DNA of 64,000 nucleotides, taken from Hyphomicrobiales bacterium (GTDB lineage Bacteria > Pseudomonadota > Alphaproteobacteria > Rhizobiales > Kaistiaceae). Numbering within the stretch: position 1 is the stretch's first letter; each line of letters starts with the position of its first letter. A program made the position numbers and the translations under genes. The stretch covers positions 310,001-374,000 of the forward strand of contig JAFKKF010000013.1 of assembly GCA_017305635.1 (NCBI GenBank), read 5' to 3'. The notes under the pieces are model-generated. The model was not told the DNA's origin. It saw nothing but the letters and a program-made list of their open reading frames with translations, and ran no database searches. Shown here in pieces: positions 35,367-43,513 of this stretch.

Positions 35367-38300
35367 ATGACAGGCAGGCAAAGGATCGTCCCCGTCCGCC
35401 GGGAGTACAATCGCTGGGTCGCGAACCAGACGCTGGAGGACTATGCGCTCCGCTTCACGGCGAAGAGCGCGCGCCGCTGGTCGACCCCGCGCGTGGCGCA
35501 GACCGCGATCGGGGCGATCTCGTTCCTCGCCCTCGAGGCCATCGGCGGCTCGATCACCCTGTCCTACGGCGTCACCAACACGATCGCGGCGACCATCGTC
35601 GCCGGCCTCCTCCTCTTCCTCACCGGCATCCCGATCAGCCGCTATGCGTCACGCTACGGCGTCGACATCGACCTGCTCACCCGCGGCGCCGGGTTCGGAT
35701 ATATCGGCTCGACGGTGACCTCGCTCGTCTACGCGACCTTCACCTTCATCCTCTTCGCCATCGAAGCCTCGATCATGTCGACGGCGCTCCAGGTCTGCTT
35801 CGGCGTGCCGCTCTGGCTCGGCTATGTGATCAGCGCCGTCGTCGTCATTCCGCTGGTCACCCACGGCATGACGCGCATCAGCCGCTTCCAGATCATCACC
35901 CAGCCGCTCTGGATCATCCTCAACATCCTGCCGGTCGGCTTCATCGCGATGCAGGACTGGTCGGCCTTCCCGGCCTGGCTCGCCTTTCCCGGCTCGCATG
36001 GCGGCGAGCCGGGCTTCGATCTCCTGAAGTTCGGCGCGGCGGCCTCGGTGATCCTCGCGCTCATGCCGCAGATCGGCGAGCAGGTGGACGTACTCCGCTT
36101 CCTGCCGCCGGAGCGCGCCGCCCGGCGCCGCGGCCGCATCGCGGCGATGCTCGCCGGGCCGGGCTGGGTGATCCTCGGCGCGCCGAAGCTCCTCTTCGGC
36201 TCTTTCCTCGCAGTGCTGGCGCTCCGCCACGGCGTCCCGGCGGAGCATGCCGCCGAACCGGCGCAGATGTACCGCATCGCCTTCGGCTACGTGATCCCGT
36301 GGGATGATTTCGTGCTGCTCCTCACCGCCGCGTTCGTGGTGGTGTCGCAGCTCAAGATCAACGTGATGAACGCCTACGCCGGGTCGCTCGCCTGGTCGAA
36401 CTTCTTCTCGCGGCTGACCCACAGCCATCCGGGACGTGTGGTGTGGCTGGTCTTCAACGTCGCCATCGCCCTCGTCCTGATGGAGCTCGGCATCTACACC
36501 GCGCTCGAGAAGACGCTCAGCTTCTTCTCGGTGGTGGCGGTCGCCTGGCTCGGCACCATCGTCGCCGACCTCGTCATCAACAAGCCGCTTGGCCTCAGCC
36601 CGGCGGGCATCGAGTTCAAGCGCGCGCACCTCTATGACGTCAATCCGGTCGGCATCGGCTCGATGGCGATCGCGGGCATCGTCGCGCTCATGGCCGCGGC
36701 CGGGCTGCTCGGCACGGTGCCGCAGGCGCTGGCGCCCTTCATCGCGCTGATCCTCTCGCTCGTCGCGGCGCCGGCGATCGCCTGGGCGACGCGCGGGCGC
36801 TACTACCTCGCGCGCAAGCCCCGCGCGCGATGGAAGGAGCGCACGGAGTTCCGCTGCACCGTCTGCGAGCATCATTTCGAGCCCGAGGACACGGCCTATT
36901 GCCCGGCCTATTCGGGGCCGATCTGCTCGCTCTGCTGCTCGCTCGACGCCCGCTGCCACGATCTCTGCAAGCCCGATGCGCGGCTCGCCACGCAGGCGCG
37001 GCGCGCGGTCGCGGCGACCCTGCCGGAATGGGTGACGGCGCAGATCAGCCCGCGGCTCGCACAATATGCCGGCGTCCTCTTCCTCCTCATGGCGGGCATC
37101 AGCCTCGTCCTCTGGCTCATCCATTTCCAGGTCAGCTCCGTCGCCCCCCTCTATGCCGACGTCGTCACCAAGTCGCTGTGGGCGGCCTTCTTCATTCTCC
37201 TGATCCTTGCCGGGATCAGCGCCTGGTTCTTCGTGCTGGCGCAGGAGAGCCGGCGCGTGGCACAGGAGGAGACGGCGCGCCAGACCGCCCTCCTCCTCCG
37301 CGAGATCGAGGCACACCGGAAGACCGACGCGGCGCTGCAGAAGGCGAAGGAGGCGGCGGAAGCGGCCAACCAGGCAAAGAGCCGATACCTCGTCGGCCTC
37401 AGCCACGAATTGCGGACGCCGCTCAACTCGGTCTTTGGCTACGCCCAGGTGCTCGAGCGCGACGGCGCGATATCGGATGCGCAGCAGGGCCGCGTGCGCG
37501 TCATCCGCCGCAGCGCCGAGCATCTCTCCGGCCTCATCGACGGGCTTCTCGAAATATCCAAGATCGAGACCGGGCGCCTGCAGCTCAATCGCAACGAAGT
37601 GCGGCTTGACGACCTCCTCGGCCAGGTAGTCGAGATGTTCCGGCCGCAGGCGGAGGCAAAGGGCCTTGCCTTCGACTACGAGCCGGCGGGGAACCTGCCG
37701 GAGACCGTCCACACCGACGAGAAGCGGCTCCGCCAGATCCTCATCAACCTCCTCTCCAACGCCATCAAGTTCACCGACAAGGGCCGCATCGGCCTCGCCA
37801 TCGCCTATCGCAGCCAGGTGGCGACGATCACGGTGAGCGATACCGGTGCGGGCATCCCGGCGGACGAGCTCGAACGCATCTTCGAGCCGTTCGAGCGTGG
37901 CGATCCGGCCCGCACGCTCCTCGTGCCGGGCACCGGCCTCGGCCTCACCATCGTGAAGATGCTCTGCCAGCTCATGGGCGGCGATGTGACCGTGCGAAGC
38001 GCACCCGGCCAGGGCAGCGCCTTCGCGGTGCGCCTTATGCTTGCGGCCGGACCGAAGCCGGTCTCGGCTCCCGTTCCCGCCCGCCGGATCACCGGCTATG
38101 CGGGCGCGCGGCGGACGATCTTCGTGGTCGACGACGACGGCGACCAGCGCGACCTGGCGCGCGAGCTGCTCGCGCCGCTCGGCTTCACGGTGCTGACGGC
38201 GACCGACGGCGCGCAATGCTTCGCGCTCGCGCGCGACCTCAGGCCCGACCTCTTCCTCCTCGACATCTCCATGCCGGGGATGAACGGCTGGGAACTCGCG

Positions 38301-38717
38301 CGCCGCCTCCGCGACACCGGCCAGCCGGGCGCCATCCTGATGCTCTCGGCCAATATCGGCGTCACCCAACCGGCGCCGGCGGAGAGCGCGGCGCATGACG
38401 AGGTCATGGCGAAGCCCTTCGAGGTGAAGCGCCTCCTCGACCGGCTGCGGGCGCTGCTCGGGCTCACCTGGATCGAGGACGGAGGCGACGCCCGATCGGC
38501 CGCGCCTGCCGGCCTCGCGGCGCCGGCGCGCGAGCATGTCGAGGAACTCCTGCAACTCGGGCGCATCGGCTACGTCCGCGGCATCGAACGCAAGCTCGAG
38601 CAGCTCGACGGCGATCCGCGCAACCGCGAATTCGTCGCCGAGATCCGCGCGCACCTGAGGAGCTTCGACTTCCGACGCTTCACCGCAACCCTAGAAGCGG
38701 TGCGCGACCATGGCTGA
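35367..38717 (+). CDS. Hybrid sensor histidine kinase with an NCS1-type permease as sensor
   Basis: A 1116-residue inner-membrane protein. Residues about 20-480 form a complete NCS1 (cytosine/purine/allantoin-type) permease of some 12 segments. Residues 497-534 carry eight Cys (497, 500, 512, 520, 523, 524, 530, 534) in a zinc-binding-like cluster. Two more membrane helices follow at about 570-625, then a coiled coil, a HisKA domain with His680 in 'LSHELRTPLNS', an HATPase with 'NLLSNAIKF' and 'GTGLGLTIVK', a receiver domain with Asp966 in 'LLDISMPGMNGW', and a helical tail. The ATG at 35367 is the first that precedes the permease sensibly, though its ribosome site is weak. It overlaps the response-regulator gene by eight bases and diverges from urtA, so it may sense urea or a purine breakdown product. 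Confidence 0.88.
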   Translation: MTGRQRIVPVRREYNRWVANQTLEDYALRFTAKSARRWSTPRVAQTAIGAISFLALEAIGGSITLSYGVTNTIAATIVAGLLLFLTGIPISRYASRYGVDIDLLTRGAGFGYIGSTVTSLVYATFTFILFAIEASIMSTALQVCFGVPLWLGYVISAVVVIPLVTHGMTRISRFQIITQPLWIILNILPVGFIAMQDWSAFPAWLAFPGSHGGEPGFDLLKFGAAASVILALMPQIGEQVDVLRFLPPERAARRRGRIAAMLAGPGWVILGAPKLLFGSFLAVLALRHGVPAEHAAEPAQMYRIAFGYVIPWDDFVLLLTAAFVVVSQLKINVMNAYAGSLAWSNFFSRLTHSHPGRVVWLVFNVAIALVLMELGIYTALEKTLSFFSVVAVAWLGTIVADLVINKPLGLSPAGIEFKRAHLYDVNPVGIGSMAIAGIVALMAAAGLLGTVPQALAPFIALILSLVAAPAIAWATRGRYYLARKPRARWKERTEFRCTVCEHHFEPEDTAYCPAYSGPICSLCCSLDARCHDLCKPDARLATQARRAVAATLPEWVTAQISPRLAQYAGVLFLLMAGISLVLWLIHFQVSSVAPLYADVVTKSLWAAFFILLILAGISAWFFVLAQESRRVAQEETARQTALLLREIEAHRKTDAALQKAKEAAEAANQAKSRYLVGLSHELRTPLNSVFGYAQVLERDGAISDAQQGRVRVIRRSAEHLSGLIDGLLEISKIETGRLQLNRNEVRLDDLLGQVVEMFRPQAEAKGLAFDYEPAGNLPETVHTDEKRLRQILINLLSNAIKFTDKGRIGLAIAYRSQVATITVSDTGAGIPADELERIFEPFERGDPARTLLVPGTGLGLTIVKMLCQLMGGDVTVRSAPGQGSAFAVRLMLAAGPKPVSAPVPARRITGYAGARRTIFVVDDDGDQRDLARELLAPLGFTVLTATDGAQCFALARDLRPDLFLLDISMPGMNGWELARRLRDTGQPGAILMLSANIGVTQPAPAESAAHDEVMAKPFEVKRLLDRLRALLGLTWIEDGGDARSAAPAGLAAPAREHVEELLQLGRIGYVRGIERKLEQLDGDPRNREFVAEIRAHLRSFDFRRFTATLEAVRDHG

Positions 38718-39633
38718 GCCGCTGAAGGCCCGCGACATCATCCTCGTCGTCGACGATTCGCCGGAGACGCTCGGCTTCCTCACCGACGCACTCGAGCAGC
38801 ACGGCGCGACGGTTCTCGTCGCCACCGAGGGCGCCGAGGCGCTCGACCTGGTGGAGCGCATCACCCCGGACCTCATCCTCATGGACGCGGTCATGCCCGG
38901 CATGGACGGCTTCGAGACGACGCGGCGGCTGAAGCGCCATTCCGCCCTGTCGCATGTGCCGGTTATCTTCATGACCGGCCTCAGCGAGACCGAGAACGTC
39001 GTCGCGGGCCTTGAATCCGGTGGCGTCGACTACGTCACCAAGCCGATCATCCTGGAGGAGCTTTTCGCGCGCATCCGCGTGCATCTCGGCAATGCGCGCA
39101 CCGCGCAGAGCGCGCGCACCGCCCTCGACACGGCGGGACGCTATCTGCTCTCGGTCAATCCGGCGGGGGAAATCCTCTGGTGCACGCCGCAGGCGGTGAG
39201 GCTCCTGGAAGCCGTGCTGCCCCGCCGCGACGGGCGCCTCGTCGTGCCCGAACCACTGCAGGAATGGCTGCGACGAGCGGCTGCCGGCGGCGAGACCGCA
39301 CCGCCGCCCGACCTCCTGCGAACGGAGGGAGGGCGGCTCCAATTGTCGCTGCTCAGCGCCACGGGCGAAGGCGAATTCCTCTTCCGTATCGCGGCCGACG
39401 GCAGCGGCGAGGGCCGAGAGGCGAAGCTCCGCCGCCGGTTCGCGCTGACCGGCCGCGAAGCGGAGGTCCTCTCCTGGATCGCACAGGGCAAATCCAACCG
39501 CGACATCGGCGAGATCCTGAACCTCTCGCCACGGACGGTGAACAAGCACCTCGAGCAGATCTACCAGAAGCTGGGGGTCGAGAACCGCGCCTCGGCGGCG
39601 ATCGCGGCGCTGAAGGCGCTCGGCGAGGACTGA
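38710..39633 (+). CDS. LuxR/NarL-type response regulator
   Basis: A 307-residue DNA-binding response regulator. The N-terminal receiver domain has Asp15/Asp16, phosphoacceptor Asp59 in 'LILMDAVMPG' and the Lys of 'YVTKPI'. A central linker of about 90 residues (about 130-225) looks like a PAS-like or regulatory segment. The C-terminal LuxR helix-turn-helix spans about 242-300 ('LTGREAEVLSWIAQGKSNRDIGEILN' region and 'SPRTVNKHLEQIYQKLGV'). Coupled to the permease-kinase gene by an eight-base overlap, it is its evident partner and a candidate regulator of urt. Confidence 0.94.
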   Translation: MAEPLKARDIILVVDDSPETLGFLTDALEQHGATVLVATEGAEALDLVERITPDLILMDAVMPGMDGFETTRRLKRHSALSHVPVIFMTGLSETENVVAGLESGGVDYVTKPIILEELFARIRVHLGNARTAQSARTALDTAGRYLLSVNPAGEILWCTPQAVRLLEAVLPRRDGRLVVPEPLQEWLRRAAAGGETAPPPDLLRTEGGRLQLSLLSATGEGEFLFRIAADGSGEGREAKLRRRFALTGREAEVLSWIAQGKSNRDIGEILNLSPRTVNKHLEQIYQKLGVENRASAAIAALKALGED

Positions 39634-39638
39634 CGGAG

Positions 39639-40316
39639 TCAGCCCGAGGTGACGGGAGGCTCCGCCGCCGCCGACGCGCCATAGGCGGCCATGAACATCC
39701 TCACGGCGGAGTCGATGATCTTCGTCGCCTGTTCCGGGCTCGGCGCCTGGCCGATGCCGAAGAGCAGGCGGAAGCCGTACTCGGCCTGGACGAGCAAGAG
39801 GAACTGGGCGGCGGCGAGCGAGGTATCGGGAATCGCCAGCACGCCGGCAGCCACCTGGGCGTCGAGATATTCGGAGAGCTTGGCGCCGCAGCGGGCCGGC
39901 CCCTCGCGGAAGAAGGTCTCGGTGATCTCGGGCATACGCGTGCCGATGGCGATCACGGTGCGCTTGCCCATGACGACATGCGGCAGGGTGACGAAATTGC
40001 AGAAGCCGTGGCCGAGGCGGCGGAGCACGCCTTCCACATCGTGGTCGACCGGATCGAAGTTGAAGATCGGGCTGAACTGCTTGTCGCGCTCGATGGCGAC
40101 GAGCTCGGCAAAGAGCTCTTCCTTGCTCTCGAAATAGACATAGAGGGTGCCCTTCGACACGCCGGCGGCCCGGGCGATCTCGCCCATGCTGGCCGCGTCG
40201 AAGCCTTCGGCAAGGAACAGGCGTCGCGCACCGTCGATGATCTGCCGGCGCTTGCGGGGATCCTGACCGGCTCCCGGCCGCACCACGCCTGAATCGACGA
40301 CCGTGGCTTCGCTCAC
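39639..40316 (-). CDS. TetR-family repressor of the adjacent efflux pair
   Basis: A 225-residue regulator. The helix-turn-helix lies at about residues 38-62 ('MGEIARAAGVSKGTLYVYFESKEELF'-type sequence), followed by a helical ligand-binding domain. I choose the GTG at 40316 because aggagag lies seven bases upstream; an ATG 17 codons further upstream is possible. It diverges from the EmrA-like gene, and two matching palindromes sit between them, so it most likely represses the pump and itself until a toxic substrate binds. Confidence 0.9.
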   Translation of the reverse strand: MSEATVVDSGVVRPGAGQDPRKRRQIIDGARRLFLAEGFDAASMGEIARAAGVSKGTLYVYFESKEELFAELVAIERDKQFSPIFNFDPVDHDVEGVLRRLGHGFCNFVTLPHVVMGKRTVIAIGTRMPEITETFFREGPARCGAKLSEYLDAQVAAGVLAIPDTSLAAAQFLLLVQAEYGFRLLFGIGQAPSPEQATKIIDSAVRMFMAAYGASAAAEPPVTSG

Positions 40317-40389
40317 TTCCGACTCTCCTCGCAGGCTCTTTTTCCGCCTGTCATTCCCAATTCGCAACTCAAGATCACAAAAAATGATG

Positions 40390-40404
40390 ACCGAACCGTT
40401 CGGT
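40390..40404. promoter_or_regulatory. TetR operator 1
   Basis: A 15-bp palindrome ACCGAAC-C-GTTCGGT, typical in length and symmetry for TetR-family operators, on the regulator side of the divergent gap. Confidence 0.7.
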
Positions 40405-40447
40405 TCGATCTTGAAATAGTCGTCGCCGCGCGGTATGTCAACGCCCG

Positions 40448-40462
40448 ACCGAACGGTTCGGT
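40448..40462. promoter_or_regulatory. TetR operator 2
   Basis: ACCGAAC-G-GTTCGGT, the exact reverse complement of operator 1, centred 58 bases from it on the efflux-gene side, 56 bases before the emrA-like start codon. Confidence 0.7.
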
Positions 40463-40517
40463 CATTGGAAAATTGACTTCAACTCGCAGCATTTCTGCCG
40501 CTTCCGGGAGAGCCGTG

Positions 40518-41759
40518 ATGAGAGACATCGACACCGATACGGGCATTGGCGGGGCCGGGCGGACCGTGGTCATGGAGATCGACCCGGCGCTCGGAAGCGC
40601 CGGCTCGAACGTGACGCAGCTGCGCCCCGAGACGCCGACCGGCGAGGCGAAGACCTCGCCCGCGAAGGGCGTGGAGGGTGCCCCCGGCGATGCACCCGCC
40701 AAGAAGGGTGGCCGCAAGCGGTTCGCCTTCCTCATCGCCGGGCTCGTGGTGCTCGCCGGTGCCGGCTGGTACGGCTACGACTGGTGGACCAACGGGCGGT
40801 TCATCGTCTCGACCGACGATGCCTATGTCAGCGCCGACGCGGCGACGGTCTCGCCGAAGGTTGCCGGCTACATCAAGTCGATCGCCGTCGGGGACAATAC
40901 GCACGTCAAGGCGGGCGACCCGCTCGTCGTCATCGACGATGCCGACTTCCGCATCGCGTTCAGCCAGGCCGATGCGCAGGTCTCTACGGCCGGGGCGACG
41001 GTCGACCGCATCGCCCAGCAGGTGATCGCCGGCCAGGCGCAGGTGACCCAGGCGAAGGCCCAGGTCGATTCGGCCAAGGCCGTCGCGACCAATGCCAAGA
41101 CCGCCTTCGACCGCGTCAACGCGCTCGCCGGCAAGGCCTTCGCCTCGCACAAGGACCTGGACGACGCGCAGGCGGCGCTGACCCAGGCCAATGCCGCGGT
41201 CGATGCAGCGAGCGCGGCACTCGCCGCGGCCGAGGCCAATGTCGGCGTGGTCAATGCGCAGAAGGTCGAGGCCGAGCACCAGCTGGCGCAGTACAAGCTG
41301 TCGCGCGACCAGGCGCAGCTGAACCTCGACCATACCGTCGTGCGTGCGCCCTTCGACGGCATCGTCGGGAACCGTGCGGCGCAGGCCGGCGCCTATGTCC
41401 AGCCGGGCACGCGGCTGATGGCCGTCGTCCCGCTCAACGACATCTACGTCAATGCCAACTTCAAGGAGACCCAGCTCTCCGAGCTCGCGCCCGGGCAGGT
41501 GGTGAAGATCTCGGTCGATGCCTTCCCCGACGCCGCCATCACCGGCAGGGTGGAGAGTATCGCGCCGGCCTCGGGCGCCGTCTTCAGCCTCTTGCCGCCC
41601 GACAACGCCACCGGCAACTTCACCAAGATCGTGCAGCGGGTGCCGGTCCGCATCCGCCTCTCCGGCGACGCGATCGCCGAGGGCCTGATCCGCTCCGGCA
41701 TGTCGGTGGTCGCCGAGGTCGACATCCGCACGTCGCCGAGCAAGGTCGCGGCCCGGTAG
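40518..41759 (+). CDS. EmrA-type HlyD-family efflux adaptor
   Basis: A 413-residue membrane-fusion protein. A cytoplasmic N-terminal tail of about 65 residues precedes one membrane helix (about residues 68-87). Then come the lipoyl half-motif 'VSPKVAGYIKSIAVGDNTHVKAGDPLV' region, an Ala/Gln-rich coiled-coil hairpin, the second lipoyl half 'VRAPFDGIVGNRAAQAGAYV' and a beta-barrel. The ATG at 40518 has gggag upstream. It bridges the inner-membrane pump encoded 17 bases downstream to an outer-membrane channel, which is not in the window. Controlled by the divergent TetR gene. Confidence 0.92.
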   Translation: MRDIDTDTGIGGAGRTVVMEIDPALGSAGSNVTQLRPETPTGEAKTSPAKGVEGAPGDAPAKKGGRKRFAFLIAGLVVLAGAGWYGYDWWTNGRFIVSTDDAYVSADAATVSPKVAGYIKSIAVGDNTHVKAGDPLVVIDDADFRIAFSQADAQVSTAGATVDRIAQQVIAGQAQVTQAKAQVDSAKAVATNAKTAFDRVNALAGKAFASHKDLDDAQAALTQANAAVDAASAALAAAEANVGVVNAQKVEAEHQLAQYKLSRDQAQLNLDHTVVRAPFDGIVGNRAAQAGAYVQPGTRLMAVVPLNDIYVNANFKETQLSELAPGQVVKISVDAFPDAAITGRVESIAPASGAVFSLLPPDNATGNFTKIVQRVPVRIRLSGDAIAEGLIRSGMSVVAEVDIRTSPSKVAAR

Positions 41760-41776
41760 AAGCGTACGCGACCGCC

Positions 41777-43345
41777 ATGACCCAGCCCGCCAGCGCCCCC
41801 GAGGAACCGGTCGTCACGCCACGGCTGATCGCCGCCTTCGTGGCGCTGGCGGCGGGCATGTTCATGGCGATCCTCGACATCCAGATCGTCGCTTCCTCGC
41901 TCGCCGAGATCCAGGCCGGCCTTTCGGCCTCCTCGACCGAGATCGCCTGGGTACAGACCTCCTACCTGATCGCGGAGATCGTCATGATCCCGCTGTCGGG
42001 CTTCTTCAGCCGGGCGCTATCGACGCGCTACGTCTTCGCGATCGCCTCGGGCGGCTTCACGCTGATGAGCCTGATGTGCGCCACCGCCACCTCGATCGAG
42101 CAGATGATCGTGTGGCGCGCGCTGCAGGGCTTCATCGGCGGCGCGATGATCCCGACCGTCTTCTCGGCGGCCTTCACCGCCTTCCCGAAGAACCGGCAGG
42201 CGATGGTCTCGGCTATGGTCGGCCTGATCGCAACGCTCGCCCCGACCATCGGCCCGACCGCCGGCGGCTACCTCACCAACCTCTTCTCCTGGCACTGGCT
42301 GTTCCTGGTCAACATCATCCCGGGCATCATCGTCACGGTGGCGGTGCTGTTCCTGGTCGATTTCGACAAGCCGAACTTCGCGCTCCTGAAGCGCCTCGAC
42401 TACGTCTCGCTGGTCCTGCTTGCCGGCTTCCTCGGCTCGCTCGAATACGTGCTCGAGGAAGGCGCAGCCAATGACTGGTTCCAGGACAGGACGATCCTCT
42501 CGCTCGCCATCGTCACGGTGATCGCCGGCGTCGGCTTCTTCTGGCGCACGCTGACGGTGAAGGAGCCGCTGGTCGACATCCGCGCCTTCCAGGACCGCAA
42601 CTTCGCCACCGGCTCGCTGTTCTCCTTCGTCCTCGGCATCGGACTCTACGGGCTCGTCTATCTCTTCCCGCTCTTCCTCGCCCGGGTGCGCGGCTACGAT
42701 TCGCTGCAGATCGGCGACACGATGTTCGTCACCGGCCTCTTCATGATGATCACCGCGCCGATCGCGGGTGCGCTCGGCCAGCGGCTAGATCCGCGCATCA
42801 TGATGGGCGTCGGCCTGTCACTCTTCGCCATCTCCTGCATCGAGCTGACGCCGATCACCAAGGACTGGTCCTATGGCGAGCTGTTCATCCCGCAGGCGAT
42901 GCGCGGCGTGGCGCTGATGCTCTCCATGATCCCGGTCAGCATCCTCGCCCTCGGCACGCTGCCGCCCGATCGCATCAAGAACGCCTCCGGCCTCTTCAAC
43001 CTGACGCGCAACCTCGGCGGCGCGGTCGGCCTTGCCGTGATCACCACCGAGCTCAACCGGCGCTGGGACCTCCATATCGGACGCCTGCACGAGGCGATCA
43101 CCTGGGGCCGCGACGTGGCCACCGAGCGCCTGACGATGATGACCCAGGCGCTTCAGCCTTCGCTCGGCCCCTCGGCCGAGCCGGCGGCGCTTGCCAACCT
43201 CGCCAACCAGGTCCGCCGCGAGGCGCTGGTCATGGCCTTCTCCGACATCTTCCTGATGGTCGCGGTCGTCTTCGCGGCGATGCTGCTCCTCGTGCCTTTC
43301 GTGCGCCGGCCGCGTCCCGCACCGGCTGGTGCGGGCGCGCACTAG
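41777..43345 (+). CDS. EmrB/QacA-type (DHA2) multidrug MFS transporter
   Basis: A 522-residue inner-membrane antiporter with about 14 hydrophobic segments. 'FMAILDIQIVASSLAEIQAGL' and 'WVQTSYLIAEIVMIPLSGFFSR' are the DHA2 motif D1/A regions, and 'GPTAGGYLTNLFSWHWLFLVNIIPG' is motif C. The ATG at 41777 is the natural start after the short gap from the adaptor gene; the frame is open further back, antisense-free but in another phase of the adaptor gene. It uses the proton gradient to expel drugs through the EmrA-like adaptor. Confidence 0.94.
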   Translation: MTQPASAPEEPVVTPRLIAAFVALAAGMFMAILDIQIVASSLAEIQAGLSASSTEIAWVQTSYLIAEIVMIPLSGFFSRALSTRYVFAIASGGFTLMSLMCATATSIEQMIVWRALQGFIGGAMIPTVFSAAFTAFPKNRQAMVSAMVGLIATLAPTIGPTAGGYLTNLFSWHWLFLVNIIPGIIVTVAVLFLVDFDKPNFALLKRLDYVSLVLLAGFLGSLEYVLEEGAANDWFQDRTILSLAIVTVIAGVGFFWRTLTVKEPLVDIRAFQDRNFATGSLFSFVLGIGLYGLVYLFPLFLARVRGYDSLQIGDTMFVTGLFMMITAPIAGALGQRLDPRIMMGVGLSLFAISCIELTPITKDWSYGELFIPQAMRGVALMLSMIPVSILALGTLPPDRIKNASGLFNLTRNLGGAVGLAVITTELNRRWDLHIGRLHEAITWGRDVATERLTMMTQALQPSLGPSAEPAALANLANQVRREALVMAFSDIFLMVAVVFAAMLLLVPFVRRPRPAPAGAGAH

Positions 43346-43513
43346 GCGGACCCGCAAATTCCGCCGAGATCGTGGCGGGCTTTGTCCACACCTTGCTAAG
43401 GCTTTGATCCGCTTCGCGATCGCGCCGTCTTTACCGCGACACTATCGCGCAGATATGCTCTCCGCTGCCGCACCGTCCGGGGGGAAGTGCGCGCCAAAAA
43501 TTCGGAGAGGCTC

